Source: an uncultured Azospirillum sp. (lineage in GTDB: Bacteria > Pseudomonadota > Alphaproteobacteria > RF32 > CAG-239). From it: a stretch of DNA of 40,467 nucleotides. The stretch's first letter is position 1. The number at the start of each line of letters is the position of its first letter. The notes beneath the pieces are model-generated. The model had not been told where the DNA came from, did not search any database, and saw only the letters and a program-made list of their open reading frames with translations. Of this stretch, positions 1 through 6,937 are shown piece after piece. The stretch is taken from NCBI GenBank assembly GCA_900542055.1, contig UQMA01000012.1, positions 1-40,467 on the forward strand. Reading direction: 5' to 3'. Both the position numbers and the translations under genes were made by a program.

Positions 1-95
1 AAGAGAAAAGTGTTTATTCAAGCGGACAGCAGATGGGACAAGCGCGGAGTTCAGGGCATAAAAAAATCTCTCCGAAGAGAGATTTTTTTGGGTGC
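1..95. repeat. Left 95-bp direct repeat flanking hipBA
   Basis: This segment matches 1886-1981 with about three differences: one substitution near 58, one base in the A-run, and one T/G change after the T-run. It contains the same hairpin (AATCTCTC, CGAA loop, GAGAGATT at 65-84) that terminates tRNA-Leu at the right-hand copy. The window edge cuts the left side, so the repeat may be longer. The pair brackets the hipBA genes. Confidence 0.9.
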
Positions 96-179
96 ACCAG
101 AGTTGACGAATTGCTGAACTCCATCGTTGATGAAACATCTTATATAAACGGGTGGAAAAATGGAGGTTGAATGATAAAT

Positions 180-298
180 TTTACCGATAGGGAAATTTTT
201 GTTGACATCTTATCATTTAATGACATATATTTACCGATAGGGAAATTTTTTATTAAAAAGGTTTTCTTTGTAATTAAAATTTACCGATGAGGAAATTT
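180..298 (+). promoter_or_regulatory. hipBA promoter with three phased operator-like repeats
   Basis: Three 19-bp copies of TTTACCGATAGGGAAATTT lie at 180-198, 230-248 and 280-298; the third reads GATGAGG in its centre. Each is an imperfect palindrome (TTTxCC...GGxAAA), and they begin exactly 50 bp apart. A sigma70-like promoter lies between the first two: TTGACA at 202-207, an 18-bp spacer, TATATT at 226-231. The second copy overlaps the -10 and the expected start point. The third abuts the hipB start codon, and its GAGG serves as the Shine-Dalgarno. HipB proteins are known to repress their own operon by binding palindromic operators, so autoregulation is a well-supported inference. Confidence 0.75.
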
Positions 299-505
299 AT
301 GAAAACAAAAGATTTGGCAGATATTATAAAAAAGAAGCGTAAAGAACAAAAATTAACTCAACCGCAATTGGCTGGGTTATGTAATGTTGGCGTGCGTTTT
401 ATCGTCGATTTGGAGGCGGGTAAGGAAACCTGTCAGATTGGCAAGGTTTTATATGTTTTGGATATGCTGGGAATTAAATTGAAGATTGACGGAGATAACC
501 AATGA
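299..505 (+). CDS. hipB: HipB-like antitoxin (XRE-family helix-turn-helix, y4mF type)
   Basis: A 68-residue DNA-binding protein made almost entirely of one XRE helix-turn-helix. Visible pieces are the LTQPQLA helix, the recognition stretch GVRFIVDLEAGK and the dimerising tail KVLYVLDMLGIKL, all typical of HipB/y4mF antitoxins. In this family the antitoxin neutralises the HipA kinase and represses the operon. I chose the ATG at 299 over the in-frame ATG at 287 because GAGG at 289-292 is correctly spaced for 299, while the 287 start lies inside the third operator. The stop overlaps the hipA start (ATGA), indicating translational coupling. Its three candidate operators lie directly upstream. Confidence 0.9.
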   Translation: MKTKDLADIIKKKRKEQKLTQPQLAGLCNVGVRFIVDLEAGKETCQIGKVLYVLDMLGIKLKIDGDNQ

Positions 506-1758
506 ATTTGTTAGATGTTTATTTTCATAATAAGAAAATCGGTGTTTTGAAAGAGCATAATTCCCGATTGAGTTTCAAATATTCGGATGATGCGACAGAA
601 TCCATTGCTCATCAGCTTCCTTTGCAGAAAGAAGCTTTTAGTGATAAAGAAACACGAAGTTTCTTTTCCAATTTACTGCCAGAAGGCGATGTAGTTAAGA
701 AAATTGCACAGATAAAGCAGGTTTCTCTTAATAATCCTTTTGCCTTATTAAGAGAATTAGGAGGAGAATGTGCAGGAGCGGTTTCCCTTTATCCGCAAGA
801 TATGACACCTGTTTTTAACGATACTTTGGAAGAAATATCAGAAGATGAGTTGGCATCTCTTTTGGGCAAACTTTCGCAAACTCCGTTATTGACGGGTGAA
901 GGCATCCGTTTGTCGCTTGCAGGAGCACAGGAAAAACTGGCATTGACGATTTTTCCTGATGATGACAAGTATTATAAGCCGTCAGATAAGTATATCTCTA
1001 CTTGGATTTTAAAGCCTGAGAATCAGAACTTTCCAGATTTAATTTATAATGAATATTTTTGTATGACATTAGCAGGACTAGTCGGATTAAATGTTGCTGA
1101 ATGTAAGCTTAAAAAATTTGGTTCAGTAACCGCTTACATGACGAAACGGTTTGACAGATTGGAAACAGTTAGGTCTTGTCCAGAGGTCAGAACTGCAGGT
1201 GCTGTTAGACAATGGAATATTGTTCAGCGAATCCAACAGGAAGATTTTTGTCAGGGGTTAGGGTTGTCTAATAAAAAATATCAGAGAACCGAGGGCGGTC
1301 CAAGTATTAAACAATGTTTCCAATTTATTCATAATAATCTGGCAAACAAAGCAAAAGATGAATTGTATTTTTTGAAAAGTGTTGTTTTCAACTTTTTAAT
1401 TGGTAATTCAGATGCTCACGGAAAGAACTTTTCCTATCTGCACACAGAAAATGGATATGTATTAGCTCCGTTGTATGATTTGGTATCTACGCAGGTTTAT
1501 CCGCAGCTTGCCCAAGAAATGTCAATGGCTGTCGGCGGAGAGTATGAGCCAGACAGGATTACCAGAAACAATTTTATGGTAATGGCGAAAGAACTAGGTA
1601 TTAAGAATCAGCTTATTAATGATATTTTGGATAAATTATCAGCAGAAATAATCGTGCAGGCAGAAAAACTGAAAGAAATGACGATTGCTGAAAAATTTTA
1701 TAATCCCGTTTATGATAAGATTATTGAGGTTATTAAAGCAAGGGTTACTCAGTTATAA
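502..1758 (+). CDS. hipA: HipA-family serine/threonine kinase toxin
   Basis: A 418-residue protein of full HipA length. The N-terminal Couple_hipA domain covers roughly residues 1-105 and the kinase-like HipA_C domain follows. Visible motifs are LSLAGAQEK at 137-145, whose serine 138 matches the autophosphorylated serine of E. coli HipA; lysine 171 in WILKPE for ATP; the catalytic loop GNSDAHGKNFS at 301-311 with D304 and N309; and LYDL with the metal-binding D326. E. coli HipA phosphorylates glutamyl-tRNA synthetase and causes growth arrest and persistence; the target here is not visible. All catalytic residues are intact, so an active toxin is expected. It overlaps hipB by 4 bp. Confidence 0.95.
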   Translation: MNLLDVYFHNKKIGVLKEHNSRLSFKYSDDATESIAHQLPLQKEAFSDKETRSFFSNLLPEGDVVKKIAQIKQVSLNNPFALLRELGGECAGAVSLYPQDMTPVFNDTLEEISEDELASLLGKLSQTPLLTGEGIRLSLAGAQEKLALTIFPDDDKYYKPSDKYISTWILKPENQNFPDLIYNEYFCMTLAGLVGLNVAECKLKKFGSVTAYMTKRFDRLETVRSCPEVRTAGAVRQWNIVQRIQQEDFCQGLGLSNKKYQRTEGGPSIKQCFQFIHNNLANKAKDELYFLKSVVFNFLIGNSDAHGKNFSYLHTENGYVLAPLYDLVSTQVYPQLAQEMSMAVGGEYEPDRITRNNFMVMAKELGIKNQLINDILDKLSAEIIVQAEKLKEMTIAEKFYNPVYDKIIEVIKARVTQL

Positions 1759-1885
1759 TTCAGTTTTTTATGTAGGGTTGGTAAATTTCTATTTTAGATT
1801 TTTGCCAATATTAGGCGTTTTCTAAAATTGCTATTAAGCGATAAAATAAAGAAGGAGCTTTTTACACCGAACTTTCAGAAGATAA

Positions 1886-1981
1886 AAGAGAAAAGTGTTT
1901 ATTCAAGCGGACAGCAGATGGGACAAGCGCGGAGTTCAGGACATAAAAAAAATCTCTCCGAAGAGAGATTTTTTTTGGTGC
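1886..1981. repeat. Right direct repeat flanking hipBA, abutting tRNA-Leu
   Basis: This is the second copy of the repeat at 1-95. It contains the terminator downstream of tRNA-Leu and runs into the encoded CCA end of the tRNA gene. The copies are 1,885 bp apart and enclose only hipBA. Such an arrangement is what an insertion or duplication at a tRNA 3' flank leaves behind, but no integrase lies between the copies. Confidence 0.9.
1945..1976 (-). terminator. Terminator after tRNA-Leu (bidirectional shape)
   Basis: An 8-bp perfect stem (AATCTCTC at 1951-1958, GAGAGATT at 1963-1970) has a CGAA loop and is flanked by an A-run on the left and a T-run on the right. It can therefore act in either direction, ending tRNA-Leu on the minus strand and possibly hipA read-through on the plus strand. 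A copy sits at 59-89. Confidence 0.85.
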
Positions 1982-2063
1982 CCTGAAGAAGACTCGAACT
2001 TCCACGGACATACTGTCCACAAGTACCTGAAACTTGCGCGTCTACCAATTCCGCCATCAGGGC
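1976..2063 (-). tRNA. tRNA-Leu (CAG anticodon)
   Basis: An 88-nt class II tRNA with encoded CCA. The acceptor stem pairs GCCCTGA with TCAGGGC. The D-arm contains TTGGTAGA, and the anticodon stem CAAGT/ACTTG encloses loop TTCAGGT, giving anticodon CAG. A long variable arm (GGACAGTATGTCC) and a T-arm with GTTCGAGTC complete the leucine tRNA shape. A good minus-strand promoter lies at 2074-2102 and a terminator follows. Confidence 0.97.
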
Positions 2064-2073
2064 AACACCTATT

Positions 2074-2102
2074 CTAATAAGTATTTTTTTTATAATAGTC
2101 AA
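2074..2102 (-). promoter_or_regulatory. Promoter of tRNA-Leu
   Basis: On the minus strand, TTGACT (2102-2097) and TATTAG (2079-2074) are separated by 17 bp, with the tRNA 5' end 10 bp further on. This is close to the sigma70 consensus and correctly placed. Confidence 0.7.
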
Positions 2103-2144
2103 CACAAAAAATGAAAATGTCTTTTTTTTGTAACAAAAAAACTC

Positions 2145-2174
2145 TTGAAAAAATGTGAACTCAATTGCTATGAT
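2145..2174 (+). promoter_or_regulatory. Candidate promoter of the secreted-protein gene at 2203
   Basis: TTGAAA (2145-2150) and TATGAT (2169-2174) are separated by 18 bp. The AT-rich sequence and position, about 29 bp before the start codon, fit a sigma70-type promoter. Confidence 0.55.
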
Positions 2175-2202
2175 ATAAAAGGGTATATAGGCAGGGGGCT
2201 AA

Positions 2203-3183
2203 ATGTTTAATTTCGGCGGAAAATTTTTATTGACAGTGTTGCTGACAGCGACTTTTTCTGCAAATGCCGCTGTTGTTAATTCGTCTGTTGCGTACAAAGA
2301 CAACAATTCAGATGTGTGGTCTGAGGTAAGCCGAAATATGTCGGATTTGAACGCTTTGATGAATCACTGCTCCAATCCTATGGAAGAAAACGGCGTTTAT
2401 ATTGTTGCTCTTGACTTAATGGCGGCCAAAGTCAGTTCTACCGATGTGCAGGCAAAAGTGGTTAAAAGCGGAAAGATAGACACTTTGGTTATTCTTGTGT
2501 CGCAAAATACCAAAAACGGCGTTAATGTTATGTCTTCATCTATAACTTTGCCGAAACCGGTTAATGAACGAGAATTATCTACCAGAATTGAAGACGGAAT
2601 TTTGCTGATTATGGTTCCTATAACCAGAAGTGCACAGCTTGAGAATGTTGCGGAAAATTATAAAGTGTTGCCTGAGTTGCGCAAAGCACAGGCAAAAATG
2701 CAGCAGTTGTTGAACAGGGGCGTAGTTTGGGACACAAGCGGTTGGGTGCGCGGAACTCCTGTTAACGCGACAATTGCACAAATTGACATTAATGGTATTT
2801 CATACACCAGAAGCACGTCTGCTTATGATTATAATATTGTAGTTAATTCTCCATCTGAGTTGGTTATATATGATTCTCAATCAAATCAAAAGATTATTAC
2901 GGAAAAAAATGACGAGATGCCGTTTAAAACGTATTTAATCGGTTCAGATAAGGATCTTGCGCAATATTATAAAGTCGGTTCTCAAGAAATAAACGGCAAC
3001 AGATGCACTATGTTTAAAAGCGATATAGAGGGCGGAGAGCTTTGTATCAGCGATGAATGGGGAATTCCGATTTATCGCAAAAATTCGTTTTGGCGATATG
3101 AACAGACTATAAGCAATATTGGTGTCGGCGGCGTTAAGATGGCGTGGTTTGATATTCCCAATAATGCTGATATTGCAAGATAA
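2203..3183 (+). CDS. Secreted protein of unknown function
   Basis: A 326-residue protein with an N-terminal signal peptide: positive start, hydrophobic TVLLTATF, and cleavage expected after SANA near residue 22. The start at 2203 follows a GGGGG ribosome site. I do not recognise the family. The middle stretch around RIEDGILLIMVPI faintly resembles the closing strand of small heat-shock (HSP20) domains. The C-terminal third, with a cysteine pair around NRCTMF and GELCISDEWGIPI, recalls periplasmic proteins of LolA or DUF4412 shape; both resemblances are weak. It is a single gene with its own promoter, followed by a palindrome-rich gap. A periplasmic location is likely. Confidence 0.8.
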   Translation: MFNFGGKFLLTVLLTATFSANAAVVNSSVAYKDNNSDVWSEVSRNMSDLNALMNHCSNPMEENGVYIVALDLMAAKVSSTDVQAKVVKSGKIDTLVILVSQNTKNGVNVMSSSITLPKPVNERELSTRIEDGILLIMVPITRSAQLENVAENYKVLPELRKAQAKMQQLLNRGVVWDTSGWVRGTPVNATIAQIDINGISYTRSTSAYDYNIVVNSPSELVIYDSQSNQKIITEKNDEMPFKTYLIGSDKDLAQYYKVGSQEINGNRCTMFKSDIEGGELCISDEWGIPIYRKNSFWRYEQTISNIGVGGVKMAWFDIPNNADIAR

Positions 3184-3213
3184 TTTAATATATTAATATT
3201 TTCAGATTTTCTT

Positions 3214-3268
3214 CCCCGTCATTCTTCGTTTTTGAACGCTTATAAGTTCGCCCAAAACGATGATGGGG
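3214..3268. repeat. Imperfect palindrome in intergenic gap
   Basis: CCCCGTCAT at 3214-3222 pairs with ATGATGGGG at 3260-3268 with one G-U pair, and CGTTTT pairs with AAAACG further inside. It lies between convergent genes and could end the transcript of the gene at 2203-3183 or form an RNA hairpin. It may also belong to a dispersed palindromic element. Confidence 0.5.
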
Positions 3269-3304
3269 AGAGAAGTGGGTGTTTGCAAGGGTATTCAAAA
3301 ACAA

Positions 3305-3357
3305 GGGATGACAAGAAAAGGAGAAAAAAGGCTTTTATACTCTCCTAGTGTCATCCC
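3305..3357. repeat. Palindromic element with GGGATGACA/TGTCATCCC ends
   Basis: A perfect 9-bp inverted repeat (GGGATGACA at 3305-3313, TGTCATCCC at 3349-3357) has a second nested pair (AGGAGA with TCTCCT). Short palindromes with GTCATCCC-type ends are commonly dispersed in alphaproteobacterial genomes, so this is probably a repetitive element. It may double as the terminator of the antiporter gene. Confidence 0.6.
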
Positions 3358-3383
3358 GCGTTGATAAAGAATGGCGCTATTGT

Positions 3384-4850
3384 TTAGTTCAGGCTTACAA
3401 TTCCATGTGAAAAAGCATATATTGCCCATAAAGAAATTGTGATTAATAAAATGGCCAAAGCGCATTCGCCAACGGTAAATGCTTTTTCTTGCTGAGAAGC
3501 TTGTCGGCGCGACCAAATAAAAACTGGAATTCCCGCGGCCATAAAAATAACGGCCATTAACAAATAATTTAATCCTGCAGCATAAATTAGCCACAAGGCA
3601 TAAAGCGAGCCGATTATACCGGAAAATAGAGCTGTTGATCTTTTTATGGCAATGTTTTGCGGATAATCTCCGTCTTCACATATTTTCCACAGATAAGCAC
3701 AGCTTGAAAAATAGGCGGGAAGCACCATAACTCCTGTTATGCTGAGCATTGTATTCCATGCATCGTTTGAAAAATAAACCATAAAAATGAAAAGCTGCAT
3801 TAATATGCTTGTAACCCACAATGAAACCGATGGGGCTCCGTATTTGTTTTCTGTTGCAAATTGTTTGGGAAAAGTTCCGTTTTCGGCTGCAGCTTGCGGA
3901 ATTTGAGCCGTAATCATTGTCCAGGCCAGCCAACTGCTCAAAACCGCAATCAATAAGCCGATATTCATTAGCCAGGCTCCCCACGGACCAACAATTTTTT
4001 CGAGAACACCTGCTGTTGACGGATTTGGAACGGCAGCAAGTTCAGCTTGTGACAAATATCCGTAAGGCAAAACAGATAACATTATATAAATAATCAAACA
4101 GCCGATAAATCCTAGCAATGTTGCTTTGCCTACAGTTTGTGGATTTTTTGCGTGTTTTGATAAAACAACAGCTCCTTCAATACCGATAAAAGCCCATAAA
4201 GTGACAAGCATAGTGCTTCGAATTTGCGTCTTTAGGCTGCCAAGCTTGGGAGTGTTTTCACCCCAAAAATTAAAATCAAACTTGTCAAAATGAAAAGCAA
4301 ACATGATGGTCAGCGCAAATAAAATTAATGGGACAATTTTTGCAATTGTTCCGATGGTGTTGATTAAGGTTGCTTGTTTCAATCCGCGTAATACCAGAAA
4401 ATTAAATCCCCAAATTAGTATAGAACCGCCGATAATCGACACTAAATTGTTGCCTCCGGCAAAATATGGCGGAAAAAAGTAGTTTAATGCGTCCATTGTT
4501 ATTACGGCGTAACCGACGTTGCCGCAAATTTGACATAACCAATAAGACCAACCTATTGTAAATCCTACATAAGGACCAAACCCTTCGCGGCTGTACATAT
4601 ATACGCCTGCTGTCAGTTCAGGTTTTGCAGCTGAAAGAATACGAAAAGTATTGGCAATAAAATAAATGCCAAATCCTGTAATAATCCAGGATATTAAAAC
4701 TGCTCCAACTGAGGCATCGGCAGCCATATTTTGCGGCAAGGAATAAATTCCTCCTCCGATCATTGAGCTGACAACCACCGCCGCCAGAGCCATAACACCA
4801 AGTTGTCCGTTTGCTTGTGTTGTATTATTCTTTTTGTTGTCTTTTTCCAT
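3384..4850 (-). CDS. aaxC: Arginine-agmatine antiporter (APC family, AaxC/ArcD type)
   Basis: A 488-residue APC-superfamily transporter with about 12 membrane helices. The first helix carries the substrate-binding GGGIYSLPQNMA stretch. The segment KPELTAGVYMYSREGFGPYVGF is typical of the ArcD arginine/ornithine antiporters, to which chlamydial AaxC belongs. AaxC exchanges external arginine for internal agmatine. That role is inferred from the upstream arginine decarboxylase gene and the divergent porin gene; arginine/ornithine exchange cannot be excluded from sequence alone. It is transcribed after aaxB across a 130-bp gap. An AAGGA ribosome site lies about 10 bp upstream of the start. No arginine deiminase genes are nearby, which favours the decarboxylase partnership. 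Confidence 0.88.
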   Translation of the reverse strand: MEKDNKKNNTTQANGQLGVMALAAVVVSSMIGGGIYSLPQNMAADASVGAVLISWIITGFGIYFIANTFRILSAAKPELTAGVYMYSREGFGPYVGFTIGWSYWLCQICGNVGYAVITMDALNYFFPPYFAGGNNLVSIIGGSILIWGFNFLVLRGLKQATLINTIGTIAKIVPLILFALTIMFAFHFDKFDFNFWGENTPKLGSLKTQIRSTMLVTLWAFIGIEGAVVLSKHAKNPQTVGKATLLGFIGCLIIYIMLSVLPYGYLSQAELAAVPNPSTAGVLEKIVGPWGAWLMNIGLLIAVLSSWLAWTMITAQIPQAAAENGTFPKQFATENKYGAPSVSLWVTSILMQLFIFMVYFSNDAWNTMLSITGVMVLPAYFSSCAYLWKICEDGDYPQNIAIKRSTALFSGIIGSLYALWLIYAAGLNYLLMAVIFMAAGIPVFIWSRRQASQQEKAFTVGECALAILLITISLWAIYAFSHGIVSLN

Positions 4851-4980
4851 AATTTTACAATCCTTTGCATATATTTTAACGAAAGGAGGCGAAGCAACCG
4901 GTTAAAGATTGTTCCGCCTCGCGTTCGGTATTGGTTTCTCAAAATTTTTGAAAATAATCAAAAATCCTTATCGAAACCAA
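4851..4980 (-). other. aaxB-aaxC intergenic region with RNA-hairpin potential
   Basis: Read on the minus strand, this 130-bp spacer contains two nested inverted repeats: TGGTTTC with GAGAAACCA, and GAGGCG with CGCCTC around a 23-nt loop. The gap is long for two genes of one pathway on the same strand. It could hold an attenuator, a processing site or a second promoter; sequence alone does not decide. Confidence 0.4.
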
Positions 4981-5565
4981 TTAAGCCACTTTTACCGGAT
5001 TTGCATGTTCAAAATTCAGAAAACCTAAACAAGTTAAGCAATATCCAAATTGTTGGGTGATGTTGATGTAATTGTGATAAAGCTGAAATTCTGAGTGTTT
5101 TTGAACACCGCGGATTTCAAGCTCATGGTTTAATGATTTATTAAGCCACATTTCACAATGTGTTTTGGCAATGTCATCATCTATATAGGTATCAAAATAT
5201 TCAACGTATTCTGCTGCCCATCCTCCGATGAGTTCACCGTTTGCATCTTTACCCCAGCAAATTCCGACACCTGTGGCAATAGCTTTATGTTCGTCGCGGT
5301 TAGCGCCGTTTCCAGCCATAATAACTTCAAGAACGGCACCATGTTTGAATTGTCCGACCACTTTATCTACCGGAACAATATTTCCGTATAATTCTTTTGG
5401 AAGAACAGAAGTATATGGAATAACATTAAAGTTTTCGATTTTTGCCTGCAAAAGTGCAGAATCATAACAAAATGTTTCAAATGGCTGCGGCGGAATACCA
5501 ACATCAGCTTGTCCTGCTCCTCCGGTCTGAAATGCTAAAGTCGGATAACGAACGCCTTCGGTCAT
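4981..5565 (-). CDS. aaxB: Pyruvoyl-dependent arginine decarboxylase (AaxB-like)
   Basis: A 194-residue proenzyme of usual family length (chlamydial AaxB is about 195). These enzymes cleave themselves between a threonine or serine and a serine, and the new N-terminal serine becomes the pyruvoyl cofactor. Here the motif ENFNVIPYTSVLP puts the expected cut between T52 and S53, the position used by the Chlamydia pneumoniae enzyme. Further family signatures are HGAVLEVIMA and GVGICWGKD, followed by GGWAAEYVEY. The product converts arginine to agmatine and CO2, consuming a proton. The start is preceded by AAGGAG at good spacing. It is divergent from the porin gene and upstream of the antiporter. 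No PLP-type (SpeA) decarboxylase is present in this window. Confidence 0.93.
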   Translation of the reverse strand: MTEGVRYPTLAFQTGGAGQADVGIPPQPFETFCYDSALLQAKIENFNVIPYTSVLPKELYGNIVPVDKVVGQFKHGAVLEVIMAGNGANRDEHKAIATGVGICWGKDANGELIGGWAAEYVEYFDTYIDDDIAKTHCEMWLNKSLNHELEIRGVQKHSEFQLYHNYINITQQFGYCLTCLGFLNFEHANPVKVA

Positions 5566-5723
5566 ATTTTTTCTCCTTAATTAAAATTATTGGCTGTTAC
5601 AGTGATGAGGTAATCGGAAACAATTTTTTTTCAAGAAGTTATAAACTAAAGATTTACAAGCCTTTTTATTGCTTTTGGAAAGAATATATAAAAAACGGTT
5701 TTTGAATAAAAAGGCGGTTGATT

Positions 5724-6935
5724 ATGAAAAATACAAATTTATTTTTATCGGTTTTAACAATTTTTTTGTTTTCGGCTCAAGCAGTGTCTGCCGGAGCAAA
5801 TCGGGGAGCTGTCAGGCGAAGCGCAGAAGCAACGCAAAGACATAATCTTTCTTTCAGTCAATTAGGAAAAGATTATACCGAATTTAAAAATTATCTAAGT
5901 AAAAAATTCGGTTTTAATTATGCGGTCGATATTTCTTATATGCCGCAAAGAGGAACGCCTAGCGGACACAAAACTGCGTTTCAAACTATGATTTATCCAA
6001 GTTTCAGTTGGCAGATGTTTAATAATGAGTATGGAAACGGAACACTTAATTTTGCATATAACATTGTTCGTTATGGAGGAAAAACGGCTGCTGAAATAGA
6101 GAGCAATATAGGTGTGGTTATGCCGATTAATGATTATGACAGCAAATCAAATTCTTTTAATGAATTGTATTATTTCTATCAATTTCCTGAAAAATATAAT
6201 TGGCTGTCATTAGCATTCGGTCAATTTCCGCTCTATAATTTTGATGGCACAAATTATGATTCCAACCAACAGGTGAATTTTATTAATTATGCTTTGTCAC
6301 AAAATGCAACTTCTACTTATCCAACATCCGGATTGGGAGCATATGCGCAAATATCGCCAAACACAGAATTGACGGTTGCTTTTGGTGCGCAAAATGCGGA
6401 AAATATTACAGCCACAAGTTTAAAACCCGATAGATTAAACAAAAAGCATTTTACCGGATTTTTTTATACAGCTTACAGCCCAATAATTAAGAATGTCGGA
6501 CAAAGTGAATTTTCTGTTTTGTTGTATAATCAACCGGCGGTAAAGGCGCAGCCGCAAACAACAAACGGTTGGTCGTTAAATGTTTCTCAGAATATGGGCG
6601 AAAAATTATCGTTGTTCGGCAGAATTAACGGCGTTAGCGGAAATGTGGCCAATGCTAAAATGTCTTGGGTTGCCGGAGGAGTTTATAACAATCCTTTTGA
6701 CCGAAATCCGTTGGATCAAATAGGCTTGGCTTTTACTTACAATAAAATCAATGCGAAGGCTGTCGGAAGCGCTTTAAGGCATAAAAATGAAAAAATTATT
6801 GAAAGCTATTGGGCTTTTGGCCTTTCAAAATGGGCAACGCTTACACCTGATATTCAATTTTATATTAATCCTGCGCAAAATAAAAAATCAGATTATGGAG
6901 CAGCTTTTTCACTGCGCGCTTCAGTGTTTTTCTGA
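5724..6935 (+). CDS. aaxA: OprB-family outer-membrane porin (AaxA-like)
   Basis: A 403-residue outer-membrane protein. The signal peptide (hydrophobic LFLSVLTIFLFSAQAVSA) is followed by many alternating aromatic beta-strands and a C-terminal strand ending in FF, the usual barrel-assembly signal. The composition and the segments LAFGQFPLYNFDGTNYDSNQQ and GLGAYAQIS fit carbohydrate-selective OprB porins, the family of the chlamydial arginine porin AaxA. The arginine role is inferred from its position directly opposite aaxB. I chose ATG 5724 over the upstream TTG at 5718 because AAGGCGG is better spaced for it. It ends 2 bp from the convergent gene at 6938-8020, with no terminator between them. 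Confidence 0.85.
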   Translation: MKNTNLFLSVLTIFLFSAQAVSAGANRGAVRRSAEATQRHNLSFSQLGKDYTEFKNYLSKKFGFNYAVDISYMPQRGTPSGHKTAFQTMIYPSFSWQMFNNEYGNGTLNFAYNIVRYGGKTAAEIESNIGVVMPINDYDSKSNSFNELYYFYQFPEKYNWLSLAFGQFPLYNFDGTNYDSNQQVNFINYALSQNATSTYPTSGLGAYAQISPNTELTVAFGAQNAENITATSLKPDRLNKKHFTGFFYTAYSPIIKNVGQSEFSVLLYNQPAVKAQPQTTNGWSLNVSQNMGEKLSLFGRINGVSGNVANAKMSWVAGGVYNNPFDRNPLDQIGLAFTYNKINAKAVGSALRHKNEKIIESYWAFGLSKWATLTPDIQFYINPAQNKKSDYGAAFSLRASVFF

Positions 6936-6937
6936 TT

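Noticed and set aside
90..132. Possible tRNA 3' end after the left repeat
   Set aside because: The reverse strand has no T-loop GTTC motif at the required distance and no matching acceptor arm.
171..287. A 38-codon ORF with GGAGG upstream, overlapping the hipBA operators
   Set aside because: Its sequence is largely dictated by the operator repeats and the A/T-rich promoter; no protein-like character beyond that.
1895..2105. ORFs on both strands across tRNA-Leu
   Set aside because: They cover the tRNA and its terminator and have no ribosome sites; they are chance frames.
3384..5565. Arginine deiminase pathway
   Set aside because: The antiporter resembles ArcD, but no arcA, arcB or arcC is present; the partner is a decarboxylase.
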